Source of the DNA: Hippopus hippopus | Taxonomy: Eukaryota > Mollusca > Bivalvia > Cardiida > Cardiidae | Reading direction: 5' to 3' | DNA: 64,000 nucleotides | Assembly: GCA_946811185.2 (NCBI GenBank) | Contig: OX328097.1 | Location: 8,440,252 to 8,504,251, forward strand | Shown: positions 40,701 to 48,634 of the stretch, in pieces | Layout: each line of letters opens with the position of its first letter | How positions within the stretch are numbered: the first letter of the stretch is position 1 | Program-made: the position numbers and the translations under genes | Notes under the pieces: generated by a model | Database searches by the model: none | Seen by the model: the letters and a program-made list of their open reading frames with translations, nothing else | What the model was told of the DNA's origin: nothing

Positions 40701-43118
40701 ACAGGCTTGGAAACCACTTGTTACTATAATCAAACACTTCCCCATTCCTTGATTTTTTTGTTGAGTATTACTTATAACTGTTTGTTTGAGAAGTAGCCTG
40801 TGCAGTGAAGGTTTAAATAGAATCAATTAATAATACCTTTTCTTAAGATACAGGCACATGAAGGGGTTGTTTGAGAGTATAACAAATTATTGCCAAGTAT
40901 GAAATGGGACACAGTCGAGCCTGCATTAACAGGGCTGTGATTTTTCTGCCTTTCATGGGATTTCCTTTCTTTGGAGCTTTATTAAAAAAAGATATCCCAG
41001 CTTGTAAGAATCTACACAGAAACTATATCTCTACTGAATTATGTGAGGGGAGCGGGTTCTGGGTATTTTCCTGCCCTCTTATATATCTCAATCACTTCTC
41101 TTTGTTAAGCAAGGATCCATAGAATACTCAAAATGTGCTGGCCTATGACAGGTGCTTGCTTAGTACAGATACATTTTAACATATTTGCCTTCCCTTTGAA
41201 CTCAATATATGAGCCATGCTCTGACAAAAAGGGACGTAAAGCATCTTTGTGATCCATGACACCAAGCAAGTCATCACATAATTATGGATCCATAAAATCC
41301 ATTTAGTCTAACAATTGACTTTTCATGAGGTAGGCTGCTTCTTTGACATGGAGTAATTTACCGAAAGCAAAATGTTTCGGCCCAGGTCAGGCTGTCCTGG
41401 GTCTGTACTTTTTGCAGATGGATTAAGCACCCTATTCACAGAGCATGGCTCATATACATATTACATACAGGTTGCTTCTGTAATAGAGATGGCTACTAAG
41501 ACAGGTTTTATTGTATTTATAACAATTTTACAATGTTATCTGTGTAATTTACCACAGTTGAAAAATACATGTATGATTCTGGTAGGGTATGGACAGTGGA
41601 TTTGGTGACGATGAAGCCTACAATGTGTATGATAAGCCTTGGAGAGCAGACAAAAACGCGGCCAGTCATATTTACAGACCATCTAGGAATAAAGACAATG
41701 ACACATATGGGGATCTGGATGAGATTATGAAAACAAACAGGTTTGTTGTAAAGCTAATACTAATGAACTGATTTCTATCTTAGTAGTAAGAAATAGCTTA
41801 AAAACATACTTTGTTAAATATGGATGGTCAGCTTGTTTTAATGTTTGACATACAAGTACTTGCAACATTCTTGGTAAAAAAGAGATCCAAGTTACTAGTT
41901 TTTTATTCACCAAGTGCGATGTATTATGTTGCTCCTGTTTGTCTGCCCATATTTCATGTCCGCATATCTCTTAAATCCCTTGTCTGAATTCGAAAACGTT
42001 TCATGCACAATTGCACCTTGGGACAATGTGCAGAGAGGAAGTTTAAGACGTCAGGCTCTAAGGTTAAGGTCATAGCAGGGGGTCGTCAAAGGTCACATGC
42101 CCTTGATAGCTTTCTTGGGGGTGCATATTGCCCTTTTGTGCAGTGTATATGTTCTCTAATTATACAAATTTGATTTAAGCCATAGATAGGTAGTTACAAG
42201 GGCATGCAAAAAAGATCCAGTTTCCTGTATGTTAATTCCAGAGATGTTTCAGGTAATATGTCTTAAAAAGTGTCATTGTTGATTCGAAGTAAGACTTCAC
42301 ATTTCATGCCGTCTTATCTTTACCTATTCTGTCTTCTAGAGTAAGTTAAGATCTCATCAGCTTCAACTTTTAGCAGACATGAAAATTTTAGCCCTGTCAA
42401 GATTGATTGTATTTGTTGTTGACAAATGTCGACTGAATGATGAAATTTGTTTTTGAAAGGATTGAAAACAATGTGGGAAAAGGAAAAATACGATTGATTG
42501 TATTTGTTGTTGACAAATGTCGACTGAATGATGAAATTTGTTTTTGAAAGGATTGAAAACAATGTGGGAAAAGGAAAAATACTTTTCATCTGCATAATCT
42601 CCTTTTTCCACAATGTTTCTTTAAAAGTGTTTTTCCTCAGGGACTGTTGAAAGACAGGATTAACCCTGTACTAATCGATCCCGAGGGAAAAGACTTTTGG
42701 AAATGGATGTTTTGGGAAAAAGAGAAAATGTTGGTAACTAGCATTTTCTTCTTTTCCTGCAATGTTTTTTCTATCCTGTCAAAAAATCTCAGTCTAATTG
42801 TACCACTTCGGGATTTGCAGATGCTTTCAGTTTGGAAGTCTAAAATTTGTTGTCTAGGTCAAGGGTTTATGCTCCCATACTCTCTGCAGAGGAATCACTC
42901 TGAAATCTTGTTTAAATTGCAGATTTGTTCCTGATAAAGGGTTCACTGGTGCAGATTCAAGTCGTCATCGAGATGGACCAGTACAGTTCGAAAGATACGA
43001 AGAGGAAGATCCTTTCGGTCTCGATAAATTCTTGAAGGAAGCTAAGACAGGTCAAAAGCGTGGTGCTGATGATTCCAGGTCAAATCGAGACTATGACAGA
43101 AAGAAGAGAAGGGAATAG
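26856..43118 (+). CDS. SNW1: SNW1 (SKIP/Prp45) spliceosome and transcription cofactor, complete 13-exon coding region
   Basis: Joins 26856-26875, 29994-30066, 31124-31198, 32639-32800, 33206-33405, 35211-35315, 36042-36111, 36961-37143, 38146-38281, 39816-39915, 40271-40388, 41586-41740 and 42923-43118. The sum is 1593 bases, 530 residues plus stop, against 536 in human SNW1. All introns are GT-AG and in phase. SNW1 is a mostly unstructured nuclear protein of the spliceosome (PRP19-related and catalytic complexes) and a co-regulator for nuclear receptors and Notch. Seen: N-terminal ILPAPTQ, PYGHRKGWIPR, the SKIP/SNW domain (about 150-310) with the SNWK motif at 251-254, the Pro-rich RGPPSPPAPVMHSP, a charged helical stretch (about 297-375), and the C-terminal GPVQFERYEEEDPFGLDKF. 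Highly conserved and unmistakable. Confidence 0.97.
27115..27320 (-). mobile_element. Family A MITE, decayed, SNW1 intron 1
   Basis: GGTAACCAGCATTTCCTCC and the long arm are recognisable; TTAA ends are lost. Confidence 0.55.
28265..28350 (+). repeat. Two-unit tandem repeat
   Basis: AACAATGAAAGGGGGTGAAG with a following AGACCTTCCTCTTATGG-like part is repeated about 40 bases later with small changes. Confidence 0.6.
29255..29602 (+). pseudogene. Possible transposon-derived coding remnant
   Basis: Starts with an ATG, reads MSRTGKHYKKFVKWTVDDKG onward, meets a stop after VIKYLHT, then the same frame continues PGPSDIADLQLSKDQAIIIT to RKAVLLKY and stops. Codon-like composition and GC are higher than nearby intron sequence. 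It lies inside the possible hAT-like element, so it could be the broken N-terminus of its transposase. I do not recognise the family. Confidence 0.35.
29994..30066 (+). CDS. SNW1: SNW1 coding exon 2
   Basis: Residues 7-31, ILPAPTQRTFDRDNEEREIR and SQMQ. Acceptor ttttcag, donor GTTAGC. It lies just after the right end of the possible hAT-like element in intron 1. Confidence 0.9.
30150..30845. repeat. SNW1 intron 2: two family A copies flanking a SINE
   Basis: Family A at about 30153-30370 (plus) and 30610-30840 (minus, decayed). Between them is a SINE-like segment (30365-30560) ending in TCAATAAATCAGTCAGTCAG, plus a run of about 16 C at 30627-30642. Confidence 0.55.
31124..31198 (+). CDS. SNW1: SNW1 coding exon 3
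   Basis: Residues 32-56, LAPIISNRAAPPYGHRKGWI then PRSQE. PPYG(H/Y)RKGWIPR is strongly conserved. Phase 0 at both ends, donor GTATGC. Confidence 0.95.
31270..31360 (-). other. tRNA-like sequence, probably a SINE head or tRNA pseudogene
   Basis: On the minus strand it shows TTTAGCTCAGTGGTTATGG (A-box-like) and AGGTTCGAATCCTG (B-box-like) about 40 bases apart. The acceptor and T stems do not pair fully, so I do not call a functional tRNA. Confidence 0.4.
31440..32300. repeat. SNW1 intron 3: family A copies
   Basis: Copies at about 31440-31640 (plus), 31745-31845 (short remnant) and 31950-32165 (minus). Confidence 0.55.
32455..32600. mobile_element. Palindromic MITE (CTGATTGGCTAAACC family), short copy
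   Basis: GTAACACAATTTCTGATTGG on one side is mirrored by CCAATCAAAAATTGTGTTAC, a stem of about 27 bases. Outer CCATATTCACCAACC is present at left. It ends about 40 bases before SNW1 exon 4. Confidence 0.7.
32639..32800 (+). CDS. SNW1: SNW1 coding exon 4
   Basis: Residues 57-110, from DFGDGGAFPEIAVAQYPLGM to KIKYDAIAKHGHAKDK. 54 codons, phase 0; acceptor ttgcag, donor GTATCA. Confidence 0.96.
33206..33405 (+). CDS. SNW1: SNW1 coding exon 5
   Basis: Residues 111-177, including DEAIQENTEKTRLALEKL and AAAMPVRAAEKQAPAQYIR, the start of the conserved SNW domain. Phase 0 in, phase 2 out. Confidence 0.96.
33848..34000 (-). mobile_element. Second GACG/hairpin-ended repeat family, partial
   Basis: Read on the minus strand: GGACGGAAGGACGGATGG, then CATCCCTCCGCCTTCAGCGG and GGGATAAA. 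Same layout as the Helitron-like family (tetramer tract, then hairpin) but different sequence. Left limit unclear. Confidence 0.45.
34275..34566 (-). mobile_element. tRNA-derived SINE, minus strand, SNW1 intron 5
   Basis: Tail and body (CCCAAGCCACTGACTGCTTT) are clear; the head is degraded (GGAATCAAACCAATAACCAC). Confidence 0.62.
34604..35150. mobile_element. Approximately 550-bp repeat family H, copy 1
   Basis: A palindromic part (34680-34770, GTAATATTTTCATGAGTGG mirrored by ATGAAAATATTAC) and an A-run (34767-34794) lead to AAATCCAGTATAGATG and CCTGTTGCGTACC. Shared with 50756-51255 (opposite orientation) and 37690-38015. Confidence 0.6.
35211..35315 (+). CDS. SNW1: SNW1 coding exon 6
   Basis: Residues 177-212, YTPSQQGVAYNSGAKQRIIR then MVEAQKDPMEPPKFK. 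This is one of the most conserved SNW1 stretches. Acceptor catttag, donor GTATGT. Confidence 0.96.
35480..35990 (+). mobile_element. Family A MITE split by a full SINE
   Basis: The first bases (TTAATTCTTGACC) lie left of the SINE and the remainder (from 35759) right of it, to about 35990. Confidence 0.75.
35494..35758 (+). mobile_element. Second tRNA-derived SINE family, complete with target duplication
   Basis: 265 bp flanked by TAATTCTTGACC (35482-35493 and 35759-35770). Head GGGTGGCTCAGTGGTGAGCG then TGGTTGTGAGTTCGATACCC gives clear A and B boxes; tail TAAAGTGGCGTTAAACCCCA then ATACAACCAACAAC. The sequence outside the tail differs from the other SINEs here. Confidence 0.82.
36042..36111 (+). 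CDS. SNW1: SNW1 coding exon 7
   Basis: Residues 212-235, VNKKIPRGPPSPPAPVMHSP and NRK. It is a proline-rich segment with the two SP sites that are phosphorylated in human SNW1. Confidence 0.96.
36180..36910. repeat. SNW1 intron 7: family A copies
   Basis: A remnant at 36130-36250, a copy at 36245-36480 with palindrome 36381-36425 (arms AAAGAAG/CTTCTTT), and a third at 36680-36908 ending near exon 8. Confidence 0.6.
36961..37143 (+). CDS. SNW1: SNW1 coding exon 8 (SNW motif)
   Basis: Residues 236-296. It contains PPCISNWKNVKGYTIPLDKR, the SNWK signature that names the family, then LAADGRGLQGVNINENFAKL. 61 codons, phase 0, donor GTAAGT. Confidence 0.97.
37237..37450 (-). mobile_element. Family A MITE nested in another family A copy
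   Basis: The host copy starts at 37205 (CTCGTTACCAGATGACAAAA) and continues after the insert at 37451-37545 with the long-arm sequence up to ACATTGTGGGAAAA. Confidence 0.7.
37650..38015. mobile_element. Family H repeat, copy 2, partial
   Basis: TTCCCCGTGGCGTACCCCCT, TTACGTCATATTTCCATCTG, AACTGTTTCCGCCTTCAATT and TCGATAACCTACCAGAAAGC match the other copies. The palindromic half is absent. An ORF here is a chance frame. Confidence 0.6.
38146..38281 (+). CDS. SNW1: SNW1 coding exon 9
   Basis: Residues 297-342, AREAVEKRAQIEQKMAQKEK onward, a charged, probably helical stretch. Acceptor gttttag, donor GTAATG, phase 1. Confidence 0.94.
38317..38532 (-). mobile_element. Family A MITE in SNW1 intron 9
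   Basis: Complete, TTAA at both ends, starting 36 bases after the exon 9 donor. Confidence 0.78.
38640..39760. repeat. SNW1 intron 9: further family A remnants
   Basis: Recognisable pieces at about 38655-38745, 38780-38998, 39228-39360 and 39580-39745. Between 39360 and 39580 nothing was recognised. Confidence 0.5.
39816..39915 (+). CDS. SNW1: SNW1 coding exon 10
   Basis: Residues 342-375, DRDEIRRERHKERQRDRNLA then RAAPDKR, an Arg/Asp/Glu-rich segment matching the human one. Phase 1 in, phase 2 out. Confidence 0.94.
39970..40135. repeat. Short interspersed repeat shared with 59450-59555
   Basis: GGGCGACGCCCCAAAAAGGC, TATGAGGAATAGTG twice in tandem (40000-40043), then CTAAGTTACACC; the second copy has GGGCAACACCTCCATAAGGC. 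Confidence 0.5.
40271..40388 (+). CDS. SNW1: SNW1 coding exon 11
   Basis: Residues 375-414, RDISEKIALGLPNTGASQQD then QFDQRLFNQSK. The conserved QYDQRLFNQSKG signature fixes the frame. Confidence 0.95.
40435..40665 (-). mobile_element. Family A MITE, SNW1 intron 11
   Basis: TTTAACTCTGAACCATGTAA start, palindrome near 40510-40550, long arm to 40660. Confidence 0.55.
40665..41205. other. SNW1 intron 11, unrecognised stretch
   Basis: No repeat family or exon recognised in these 540 bases. Confidence 0.4.
41208..41455. mobile_element. GAGCCATGCTCTG-family MITE, SNW1 intron 11
   Basis: ATGAGCCATGCTCTGACAAA and GAGCATGGCTCATAT ends; the central palindrome is shortened. Confidence 0.68.
41586..41740 (+). 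CDS. SNW1: SNW1 coding exon 12
   Basis: Residues 415-466, GMDSGFGDDEAYNVYDKPWR onward to YGDLDEIMKTNR. Acceptor tggtag, donor GTTTGT, phase 2. Confidence 0.95.
41920..42250. repeat. Probable interspersed repeat in SNW1 intron 12
   Basis: Contains AGGTTAAGGTCATAGCAGGG and GTCAAAGGTCAC motifs of the AAGGTCAAGGTCA style common in mollusc repeats. No second copy is in this window, so this is tentative. Confidence 0.3.
42360..42870. repeat. Family A copies with an internal 91-bp tandem duplication
   Basis: A plus copy from about 42360 has 42401-42491 repeated exactly at 42492-42582, covering the long arm and left half-palindrome, followed by its short arm to 42660. A minus copy follows at 42660-42870. 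Confidence 0.7.
42923..43118 (+). CDS. SNW1: SNW1 coding exon 13 (stop)
   Basis: Residues 466-530 and TAG: FVPDKGFTGADSSRHRDGPV, then QFERYEEEDPFGLDKFLKEA and the basic tail DRKKRRE. The C-terminal peptide agrees with the family. Confidence 0.96.
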
Positions 43119-43945
43119 TGCTTGTGGTGTGCATGTACAAATGTGTTTCATAAAGTATTGATGGACTAAATGGTCAAGAGTTGTTCTTCTGCAGGCATGT
43201 GATTTTTTCCTGCTTCAAAAGATTTTTTCTTTCTTTGAAGCCTAGTTGAAAATTCATAACTGGCTCGAATCCACTCATATGTTATGTATTTACTGAAGTA
43301 TATGATGGGGGTTCAAGGCGTTTTCATTCCCTCTCATCTATCACACTTATGTTCTCACTCCTGTTCTAAAACTAATGAGTTGTTCATCAAAGACCATGTT
43401 GTGGGTCTCATTGAGACATGACATATGAGTACCAACAACATGGGTGTTGTTGGGACCTAAATGTTGTCATAAAACCATCACCCCATTAAACAAATATGCA
43501 GCAGGTAACTTTGAAAAGTATCCTTGTAAGCTATTATGTTCTATTTGAATTTAATTTTACACATGAATACATAAGGAAACATTTTGGCAATTGCCATTAA
43601 TAATTTGTCTGTTTGCCACAATATTTTTAAAACTGATCTGCTGGTGGACAAGCAAGCTGTGTTCTTTATCTGGAGCACAGACTACTACAATAGATGATTA
43701 TTGAGCTGAGAGATAAGAACAGAAACAAAGATGCCCCTATACAAAAGATTCTTTTATAGCATACAACAGTGTTTAGAGAAGTTTATTTCAGCTTTAAAAA
43801 GATTAACTTATTGTGGGTTATTACAAAGTTTTTATGAGCAACGTGTAGGGATTCTACTTTTAAGGATTCATTAGTAAAGTTTTTACTCGGGTCCGACATG
43901 GATCTGTTTGCCTGCTATGAAATAAACAAACATGTTTATACATAA
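43119..43945 (+). other. SNW1: Probable SNW1 3' UTR
   Basis: About 800 bases after the SNW1 stop without a recognised mobile element, in contrast to the flanks. It ends near AATAAA at 43921-43926, a standard poly(A) signal. The true cleavage site is not visible. Confidence 0.5.
43921..43926 (+). promoter_or_regulatory. Poly(A) signal AATAAA, likely for SNW1
   Basis: A perfect AATAAA about 800 bases after the SNW1 stop, followed by A/T-rich sequence. Family A repeats resume at 44071. Confidence 0.45.
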
Positions 43946-44070
43946 AATATGTCTAATTAAAATTTATGTAATGATCTTGTAAATGCTTTGTTTTTTAATA
44001 ACTGTAAAATGCTTGGAAAATCAAAATCAGGATGAGTATTCACTAACCATTTTCTAAATGGCATTTTTTG

Positions 44071-44299
44071 TTGAACTCTTTACCAAACGACAAAATTTTA
44101 GACAGGTCCAAATTGAAAGCACTTGCAGACGACAAAATAAACATAACTCCTAAATTGAAATTTGTTTCCAGCAGGTAGAAAACATTGTGGGAAAAGGAGA
44201 AAATGCTGGTTACCAGCATTTTCTCCTTTTCCCACTATGTTTTCAAAAGGCTTCTGTCTCAGGGTCATAAAATCCAGGGATTGTTTGGTAAAGGATTAA
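44071..44299 (+). mobile_element. Family A MITE inserted in a second MITE copy
   Basis: The left target is TTGA, the right TTAA. It splits a MITE of the CTGATTGGCTAAACC family (about 44034-44442). Confidence 0.78.
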
Positions 44300-44498
44300 T
44301 TTTTAAGATTTGTCTAACTTTAACAGTAACACACCTTTTAACTGGCTGAAGTAGATGGTTTAGCCAATCAGAAATTGTTTTACTTTCTCAAATTAGATTT
44401 AGACTTAAAATGCTGTTAAGGGTAGTTAGTGAAAACAGGCCAAAGTGTTTATGTAGACATTACAAATTTAGATCAGGGTCAGTATTTGCCAACCATTC

Positions 44499-44727
44499 TT
44501 AACTCTTTACCAAACGACAAAATTTTGGACTGGTCCAAATTGAAAGCATTTGCAGACGACAAAATAAAGGTATCTCAAAAACTGAAATTTGTTCTGGGAA
44601 GGGTGGAAAACATTGTGGGAAAAGGAGAAAATGCTGGTTACCAGCATTTTCTCCTTTTCCCACAATGTTTTCAAAAGGCTTCTTTCTGAGAGTCGTGAAA
44701 ACCCGTGATTGTTTGGTAAAGAGTTAA
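44499..44727 (+). mobile_element. Family A MITE, type copy (TTAA-flanked, central palindrome)
   Basis: 229 bp bounded by TTAA (44499-44502 and 44724-44727). The ends are inverted: TTAACTCTTTACCAAACGAC on the left, and GTTTGGTAAAGAGTTAA on the right. A long arm of about 115 bases (AAATTGAAAGCATTTGCAGA region) leads to a palindrome of about 49 bases whose half is GGGAAAAGGAGAAAATGCTG, with centre GGTTACC and essentially no loop, then a short arm of about 65 bases. The plus orientation used here means long arm first. TTAA target and short inverted ends suggest a non-autonomous piggyBac-like (or other TTAA-specific) element; it encodes nothing. It is inserted in another MITE (44470-44910), which gives a natural filled site. 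Confidence 0.85.
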
Positions 44728-45248
44728 GAACATTCTTGGTCTTATTCTCAAGAATTTTTTAAACTTGGAAGTAACACAAATTTTGATAGATGAAACTGTT
44801 TGGTTCAGCCAATCAGAAGTTGTGTTAGTTTCTAAATCTAGAAGAAGAGTAAACTTTCTAAATCTAGAACAAGACTAAATGAATAGAACAAAACTAAATG
44901 AATTCGTGCCCTGATTGAGAGAGAATGTGGATTTACAGTGTCCAAAATCGTCCAGCTTTAAATTGAAATAGATTGGTCATGAATACTGAAAATGGTTCTT
45001 AAAATCTCAAATTATCCATTTTCTGCATTGTGTTAAAAAATTGTCTTATGCAAAGCTGCTTGCAGGAAGCAAGAAGTTGTTTGTGGAAAACTCGGAAAGC
45101 ACCTATATGAAGAAGTGGCCATTTGGTAAGAGTTCTTGCCCTCAAGAGCTAGGGACCATGGGTTTAAAAGTTGGACTTTGGCACATCAGTCAAAAGACAT
45201 GAGCAGTTTTGGCCTCTGTAGTCAGCTTGTATTAGCATTAGCCCTGGT

Positions 45249-45524
45249 TTAACTCATTACCACATGACCAAATTTTGGACTACACCAAATTGAAAGCATT
45301 TGCAGATGAAAAATTAAATGTGGTTTAAATGGTAATTTCTGTCTTTGATAGGATAGAAAACATTGTTGGAAAAGGAGAAAATGCTGGTTACCAGCCTTTT
45401 CTCCTTTTCTCACAAAGTTTTTAGAAAATGCTGGTTACCAGCATTTTTTCCTTTTCTCACAAAGTTTTCAAAAGCCTTTTCTTCCAAGGCCGTAAAAACT
45501 CAGGATTGTGCGGTAAAGAGTTAA
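45249..45524 (+). mobile_element. Family A MITE with duplicated right half-palindrome
   Basis: About 50 bases (AGAAAATGCTGGTTACCAGC to CACAAAGTTTT) occur twice in tandem at about 45374-45473, making a three-armed hairpin structure. Confidence 0.75.
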
Positions 45525-45855
45525 AGATACATCTTTACTCGTTTTCATCCAGTTTTTTAACCAGTTTTGTCTTAATTTTATGAAACTATAATCATTCTTG
45601 TATCTTCGTGCCAAATACTGTCCCTGATGGTTGCAAGGTTGCACAGATTACGGTAGATAGAAAATGCATTTCATTCCATTGTGGCTAGCCATAGACATAA
45701 CAACCACAGTTTCAGGTTTAAATCGAAAGACAAATCCCTTGCGATTCTTTATCCCATACACCTTATATTGATTTTTATCTAGGTTTACATGGATAACTAG
45801 ATTCTACACACTGTAAAGATTTAACAGTGTTTGTTTACTCTCTGGCTGTTAAGAT
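45525..45855. repeat. Family L interspersed repeat, copy 2
   Basis: AACTATAATCATTCTTGTAT, AAATGCATTTCATTCC and GACAAATCCCTTGCGATTCT are the reverse complements of parts of 11770-12170. Confidence 0.55.
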
Positions 45856-45857
45856 AT

Positions 45858-46102
45858 ATCTTTAATCTAGTCAAAAAGTATCCACCCATGTCAGCCTGCA
45901 GAGTCCTTGCAGGCTGACCTAGGTCGAATTTTTTTGATACTGGTCGATTTTCTGCATGTCTAAGGACCAGTTTACCTCATAATTTAGTCTTGGACAAAAT
46001 GGTTTTTATGGATCCATAACTATTTAGTTACCAGTACTTGCCTGCTATATAATGCATCACAGAGATGCATTAAACCATCTTTTCCCAGAGCCTAGCTCAT
46101 AT
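45858..46102. mobile_element. GAGCCATGCTCTG-family MITE, opposite orientation
   Basis: CACCCATGTCAGCCTGCAGA near the left and AACCATCTTTTCCCAGAGCC then TAGCTCAT at the right; the left end is truncated. Confidence 0.6.
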
Positions 46103-46249
46103 GTGGTCAATCTGAATTCACATTCATTTTCAATATTTTACCAAAGTGTATTCAAATTAGACTGCTGCAAATTTATTTGAGGAGGTATTGGATTTAAATA
46201 GACCAGGAACTGATAATTGCAGATAAATAACAATTAAATTGCTAATAAA

Positions 46250-46460
46250 CTCTTTAACAGATGACAGATTTTTGACTTGTTTAGATTGAAAGCAATTTTA
46301 GATGGTAAAATAATGATGGATTTGTCTTTGAAAAGTTTGAGAACAATGCGAGAAAAGTAGAAAATGCTGATTTCCAGCATTTTCTCTTTTTCCCACAATT
46401 TTTTCAAAAGATTTCTTTCTCAAGATTGTTAAAAGTTGTGTGGCAACGGCTTAAAAGCAA
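46250..46460 (+). mobile_element. Family A MITE, decayed
   Basis: Recognised from ACTTGTTTAGATTGAAAGCA and the palindrome at about 46345-46400; ends diverged. Confidence 0.55.
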
Positions 46461-46519
46461 TATTTCTATCATTGGCAATTTTTTCTATTGCACTCTCTTG
46501 TCAAATCTCTACTTTCCAC

Positions 46520-46820
46520 ATTTGAATTATGGTGTTTAATGTCGTTTCTAACATTATTTCAGTTAATTCATGGCAGCCAGTGCTCCTATGCATGCTTTCA
46601 TAGAGTTTCTTTAACCATTACTTCACGCAATACTCATTCAAAGCCTTTGGTCTTCCAATGCAAAGGTTGTTGAAGTAATATTCAGAGGTCAGAGAGGAAT
46701 GAATTTTGTCACAATGACTATAATCAGTCGTCTGAAATAAATTGGCCAAGCTGGAAATCAAACCAATGACTGTAGGTTTCAAACCCTTTATGTTACCCAC
46801 TGAGCTAGCGAGCTCCGGCT
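46520..46820 (-). mobile_element. tRNA-derived SINE, minus strand
   Basis: TGGTGTTTAATGTCGTTTCT, CCAGTGCTCCTATGCATGCT body, and head reverse complement AGCTCGCTAGCTCAGTGGGT (A-box-like). Confidence 0.62.
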
Positions 46821-47109
46821 GCTCAAGTTTTATTAGATAAATGACTGGATTAAAATAAAACAACAACAACTTTGTTTACTTTTTCCAGAGATGTGTTTTT
46901 TCTGTAAAGTAAATGTAGGGGAAAATAAACATTGATAAATTATCTTAAAACTATAACATCTTAACTAGATTACAATAAAAACAGACATTTTTTAGTACAA
47001 GATTTTAGGGTGTAGGTCCCCTATACAATTGTGACAGAAAAAATTCAAAAGAGCACAAAATGTGTGAAATTCAACATACAGTCATGCCTGAACTAGTGGT
47101 CACCTGAGT

Positions 47110-47480
47110 TCGGCAGCCTTCTGTTTCCACCCTTTACCAGATGGAAGAAGGCTTTTGAAAACAATTTGGGAAAAGGAGAAAATGCTGGTAACCAGCATTT
47201 TCTCCTTTACCAAAAATGTGTTCTACTTTAAGACAATTTTCACCGTCTGAGCCATACCTAGTAAGTTGTAGTCTACAAATGGTTTGGCTTTGGACAGGTC
47301 TAATAATTTGTCATTTGAAAAAGGGTTAATGGCTGAATGAATCTTCAAGTCGATGGAAAACATTGTTGGAAAAGGAGAGAATGCTGGTTAACAGCATTTT
47401 TCTCCTATTTCAACATTTTCAAGTAGCTTGTTCCAAAGGGTTCTTTAAACACAGGATTATAAGGCAAAGAGTTAAGCAGT
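47110..47480. repeat. Two family A copies, converging
   Basis: A minus copy at about 47128-47328 and a plus-oriented remnant at 47335-47475. Confidence 0.55.
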
Positions 47481-47689
47481 AACTACATGTACTTTATGTC
47501 CCCAAATTACATTCAATGTTCTGCTTCTTGTAGTAAAATGCCACTTGAAAAGAGAGGCCATTAATTTGTGTTCCCCTCAGCTAGCAACTTAATGCAGGTA
47601 TGACTGTACTTGTAAATGCTAGCACTAGATGACAATAATTTACTACTCACTAGAAGTTAGAAAAGCATGCCTACTGTATCCAGGGGCCA

Positions 47690-47835
47690 CATTTACCAAC
47701 CCGTCTAAATTCAATTCTCAGTCTAAATTCTAGGATTGGCCATTTTATAGAGAGAGATGATCTCAGCCATCAGAAAGCTGGTACTGGAATGTGGAATGAA
47801 GATTTTTATTTTGAAGGGTTGGTAAACATGCCTCA
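47690..47835. mobile_element. Short palindromic MITE
   Basis: GGCCACATTTACCAACCCGT at left and GGGTTGGTAAACATGCCTC at right as inverted ends, about 145 bp. Confidence 0.55.
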
Positions 47836-47977
47836 GGATACACTACCGATCAGAGAAAAATGGCTGTTGTTTACAGAATAGCTTATCCTACTTGGCCTAT
47901 GGCTCAGTTTGATTGATGGCAATGATAGGTCACTTACAATGACAACATTAAACAATGAACAACTTCCCATACAAATG

Positions 47978-48238
47978 AGCTATGCTCTGGCAAAAGGGGG
48001 CTTAATGCATCTTTGTGATGCTTTTAACCAAGCAAGTCTTTACATAATTATGGATCCATTATATCCACATTTTTTAACCACTGAATTAGTCATGAGGTAG
48101 ATTGGACCTCTGACATACAGAAAATTTACAAATCGCGAAAAGTTTCGGCCTAGGTCAGCCTGCGCGGACTACGCAGGCTGACCTGGGTCGATACTTTTCG
48201 CAGATGCATTAAGCCCCCTTTTCACAGAGCATGGCTCA
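47978..48238. mobile_element. GAGCCATGCTCTG-family MITE, best central palindrome
   Basis: Centre GGTCAGCCTGCGCGGACTACGCAGGCTGACC (a 14-bp stem, near 48154-48184), ends ATGAGCTATGCTCTGGC and GAGCATGGCTCA. Confidence 0.72.
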
Positions 48239-48379
48239 AATGTTTTTTTTCTTTCTTATCCATGACCTCTATATGAAATCATTGTAGATAATTGTTTTAA
48301 CATTTTTTTTCCAATTTGCACTGTTCTATTTACAAGAATATTTTCAAACTCATCCTGCACATTTGTTTAACAGTTGTGG

Positions 48380-48630
48380 AGGTAAATGGCTGAACACAAA
48401 TTGAATTCAAATGGTTCAACCGTTTTACTGAAATTTAGCCTATTTCTTAAGGCCAGTAAACCTTTTTCCATTCAAAATGTTATATTTTACCAAAAAAACC
48501 CAAGCAATTTCATAGAAATGATATCCCTGGCTGAAAAAGACTTGGACGGATGGAAGGGCGGACGGACAGATGGATGGACGGACAACACTAAAACTATATC
48601 CCTCCGCCTACAGCGGGGGATAATAAAAAT
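48380..48630 (+). mobile_element. Second GACG/hairpin-ended repeat family, partial copy
   Basis: GGACGGATGGAAGGGCGGAC tract (48544-48585), AACACTAAAACTATATCCCT, then hairpin CCGCCTACAGCGG. It is the plus-strand counterpart of 33848-34000. Confidence 0.45.
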
Positions 48631-48634
48631 AGAG

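Larger units (their letters stand above)
44034..44910. mobile_element. Two adjacent MITEs of the CTGATTGGCTAAACC family, each split by family A
   Basis: The first host spans about 44034-44442, the second about 44470-44910. Outer sequences (TATTCACTAACCATTTTCTA; GCCAACCATTCTTAA) and stems (TTTAGCCAATCAGAAATTGT; TTCAGCCAATCAGAAGTTGT) identify them. Confidence 0.7.
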
